A stretch of 21,519 nt of DNA from Acephala macrosclerotiorum (taxonomy: Eukaryota > Ascomycota > Leotiomycetes > Helotiales > Mollisiaceae), in the NCBI GenBank assembly GCA_014904845.1, contig MU119748.1:1-21519 (forward strand). The letters run 5' to 3'. Below are positions 18,624 to 21,519 of this stretch, in pieces. The notes beneath the pieces are model-generated. The model worked only from the letters and a program-made list of their open reading frames with translations. It searched no databases and had not been told where the DNA came from. Position 1 is the stretch's first letter. Every line of letters starts with the position of its first letter. Position numbers and translations under genes: made by a program.

Positions 18624-19980
18624 ATTATCGAAATCTCGAATTATATACGTAAAAACAATACAATATTTTCTTTTAATATTTAGTATTTCACATTTTTTAC
18701 TTGAATTAATTAATTCAAATAAATTGAAATATAATTTAAAAACAATAATAATATATTTTCTTTTAATCAATAATAAAAAATCGATTTTTACGAAATTAAT
18801 TCCAAATATTACAAAGTTTTTAATAACAAAAATAAATTAACTCGTTTTTTCAAATATTCTATAAAGATTTTAAAAAAATTATTTTATAGAATTAACAGTT
18901 TTTAGTATTTTTTTTACTATAGCGATTTTAATATCTATTAAAATCAAATAATAAATATTGTTTTTTTATTATTAATTAATAATTACTATAATAAAATTCA
19001 ATATTTTCAAAGTATTAATAATCATTTTTATTCTCTTTTAAATTCTTAAAAACGATATTATACTTTTAAAAAATTTTCACAATAAAACTTCGTTAATAAA
19101 ATTATTACTTTTAATATCGAATTATTGTTTCAAAGTTTTATTTTTCGATTAATTTACGTTTATTTTTTTTCGTTTTTCGTTTTAAACGCTTTATAAAATT
19201 TATTATTATAATTCGATTTTTGAATATTTTTTTTCTATTTTTATTTTTCGTTGAAAGTTTTTTTATATACTTTGAACTTTGCTTTTTAATTTACTCGTTA
19301 TTATTATATTTATTATTATTATACTTATTAGTAATTCTTCGTAAAATTTATCAATAGTCGCTCTATTAAAACTTTAAATATTAATATTATTACTATTGAA
19401 AATATGCGACAATAAATTCGATTTTTTTAAAATTTTTCTATTAATATTAATTTTACTCTTTTTTTAAATAATAAATTAAACAAATTTTTGAATTCTTTAT
19501 ATATTTTTAAAGCGTTTATTGAAATTATAATCAAAAAATTCTTTAATTACTTGTTTTATAATCTAATTATATTAATATCAATTGTTTTTAAATATAAATA
19601 ATCGCGAAAATCAATTACGATTTTAAAAATTATAATATTATTAATCGTTCTCTCGATAGTAATATTTACAATTGATTAATTTATCTATAAAAAAATCGAT
19701 TTTTTTATTTTTTATTCGTTTAAAATACTCGAAATAATATCGCTCGTTTTATTGATCGTTATATACAACGTTGATCTTTATTGTATTTTTTTGAACGATC
19801 GATAATATATTTTACGAGAATTCAATTGATATTAAATTATATAAAACTCTATATTCGTTTTTTTTTATATTATTGTATTTTTTTCGTTTATAATTAAAAT
19901 TTTTTTCTCGTTTATATTCTCGTGAAAAAATAAACTAATTTTAATTCTAGTTTATAGAAATTATAACGTTATTCAATTTT
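18624..19980 (-). other. Probable gag region of the Gypsy element
   Basis: AT-rich, with C outside CpG more frequent than G on the plus strand, like the rest of the Gypsy element. Next to the insertion, the minus frame YIIRDFDNIIIVN runs in frame into 16143. No zinc knuckle or capsid domain can be read. The plus open stretch 18598-18840 starts inside the small element's LTR and is not a gene. The right limit is where the strand bias flips, near 19980. Confidence 0.4.
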
Positions 19981-21519
19981 TGAAATATTTTTATAGTATT
20001 AACGTTTAAAGCGATTTTTAAATCGTTAAATAATACGAAAAAAAAAAATTTTTTTTTTTAATTTTTTAACGAAATCGTTTATTTGAATTAAAAATTTTAA
20101 TACGAATATTTATCGAATTTTTTAAATTTAAATAATACGTAAAATCGAAAATTGAAATTCGATATAAGTTTTTTTAATAATTGTATATATTTTTTGTTGA
20201 ATTTTTTTTATAAATAATTCGAATAAAATAAAAAATAATAAATTATTAATTGTATTTGAAATTATTTTTTGTATTATAATATTTAAATATTTTTATCGAA
20301 TTTTCAAATATTTTAAATCGTTAATTTTATTGTATTATTATTTTTTTTTTTTATATTTAAATATAGTAATCGTTTTCTCGTATATTTTATTATAATTGTA
20401 AATAAATATTTTTATCGATTTGTAATCGATTTTTTTAAAAATTCGTTTTTTAATATATATTGAAAATTTTTTTATAAATTCGCGTTTTTAATATTATTTA
20501 TTTAATTTGTTTCGTTTAATCAATTTTTTAAATATTTAATCGAATAAATTTATATATATTTTTATTATTAAAAAGTTTTTTATAAATTAATTAATAATTT
20601 TATATAAAAATTTTATATTTATTTAATAATACTTTTAATTGTATTCGCGAAATTTTTTTTTTAAAGTATTATAAAAAATTTTTTTCAAGTAATTTTTAAT
20701 ATTATATTTTAATATAAATCGAATTTATTTTTTGTAAATCGAATTAATATATTACAAAAATCGTATTTTTTTGATTTTTAAAATAATTTTATAATTTTTA
20801 CATATATTGTCGTATTATTTCAAAAAAATCGTAATATTGTTTTTTTTGAATTAAAGTATTCTAAGAACTTTAAAAAAAAGTATTTATAGTTTTAATACGA
20901 ATACGTATTTTTTAAAGTTTTATATTTTTAAAAGATTGTTTTTATTATTTGTAAAAAAATTTTTAAAAAAAATTAATAATATAATTAGAATAAAAGTATT
21001 TTTTTATCGAAAAAAAATAAATTTTAATACGAATAATTTACTAATTTTAATCTTTGAATTAAAAATTAATTTAATAATTTAAAAATACGAATTTTCGAGT
21101 TATTATTTCTAAGTAAAATTCGTTTTAAAAATTAGTTTTTATTTATATTATTTTCTCGTAAAAAAAAATTTTTTTTAATTTTTATTTGAAATTTCGTTCG
21201 TTTATTCGTTTTAATAAAATGTATTCTTTAAATAAATACTTTTTTAATCGATTTTTTTCGATTAAAATTTTTTGTTTCAATTTTTTTTGTATTATTTTTT
21301 GAAATTCGAAGTTTATTTTGATTTTATTATTTTAATTTAAAAACGATTACAAACAATTCGCGAATTGCGATTTTTAAAAAAATTAAAATTAAAATATAAA
21401 ACAATAAAATAATTTCGTTTTTTAACGCTATAATTTTTTTTTTTTTTTGCATTAAAACTTTTTTTTTTATATTTCAATTTTCGTTAAAAATAAAATCAAT
21501 TATCGTAAATAATTATTGC
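19981..21519. other. AT-rich right flank, no gene seen
   Basis: Here C outside CpG is almost absent on the plus strand while G outside CpG persists, as in 1-5400. The 5' LTR of the Gypsy element should begin near the left edge, but no convincing copy was found in the left flank by eye. No open frame or recognisable motif was found. The right end is cut by the window. Confidence 0.6.

Larger units (their letters stand above)
5400..19980 (-). mobile_element. Decayed Ty3/Gypsy LTR retrotransposon, split by two nested elements
   Basis: Minus-strand pol order is protease-RT linker, RT, RNase H, integrase, which is the Ty3/Gypsy order. Integrase and the RT C-terminus lie at 5564-8085; the rest of RT and upstream sequence continue at 14419-16143 and 18624 onward. 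Without the two insertions and one copy of each target duplication, this span is about 5.8 kb, a normal Gypsy interior length. The outer limits are estimated from base composition only: inside, C outside CpG exceeds G on the plus strand, and at about 5400 and 19980 the bias reverses. I could not identify paired LTRs, a primer site or a target duplication, so the true element probably extends beyond both limits. Confidence 0.75.

Noticed and set aside
1..21519. An organellar or Plasmodium-like AT-rich genome
   Set aside because: Transition-only LTR divergence, Copia and Gypsy pol with RIP-type stops and a GC-richer island fit a fungal AT-rich compartment. No organellar genes, tRNAs or rRNAs were seen.
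1..21519. CRISPR array or bacterial accessory system
   Set aside because: Repeats present are LTRs or tandem repeats without regular unique spacers, and no Cas-like or bacterial genes are readable.

Overview
This window is a graveyard of LTR retrotransposons, very probably from the AT-rich, gene-poor compartment of a filamentous ascomycete with repeat-induced point mutation (RIP). I found no intact gene and no tRNA, rRNA or CRISPR array. DNA is extremely A+T-rich, CpG is the commonest surviving context for C, and recognisable retroelement proteins are interrupted at codons where CAA, CGA or TGG became stops. The two LTR pairs I aligned by hand differ almost only by C/T and A/G transitions. 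The genus cannot be named from this.

Layout. (1) 1-5400: AT-rich DNA without a confident gene, opening with 141 bases of pure A+T. It holds a 16-bp tandem repeat (406-480), a GC-bearing palindrome with a TATA-like core (571-595) and a tentative protease-like reading frame (minus, 1900-2251). (2) About 5400-19980: a Ty3/Gypsy element read on the minus strand. Integrase (5564-6718), RNase H and the C-terminal half of reverse transcriptase (RT; 6719-8085) lie left of the first insertion. The rest of RT (14419-15300) and probable protease/gag sequence (15300-16143 and 18624-19980) lie to the right. (3) 8091-14413: a 6323-bp Ty1/Copia element on the minus strand, inserted in the Gypsy RT, with 229-bp LTRs and a 5-bp target duplication (GAATC). 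Integrase, RT and RNase H are all readable. (4) 16149-18618: a 2470-bp LTR element on the plus strand, inserted further upstream in the same Gypsy element. It has 185/186-bp LTRs and an ATAAT target duplication, and no visible pol. Its interior carries a gag-like relic with roughly 28-codon repeats and is the only clearly GC-richer part of the window. (5) 19980-21519: AT-rich flank with the same strand bias as the left flank.

History. The Gypsy element came first and the two Copia-type elements inserted into it. Removing the large Copia element plus one copy of its target duplication restores an in-frame Gypsy RT reading across the junction. The two Copia-type elements are related: the sequences just before their 3' LTRs match, and so does a stretch of their leaders. 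The small one looks like a non-autonomous relative of the large one, and it is the most promising object here for follow-up.
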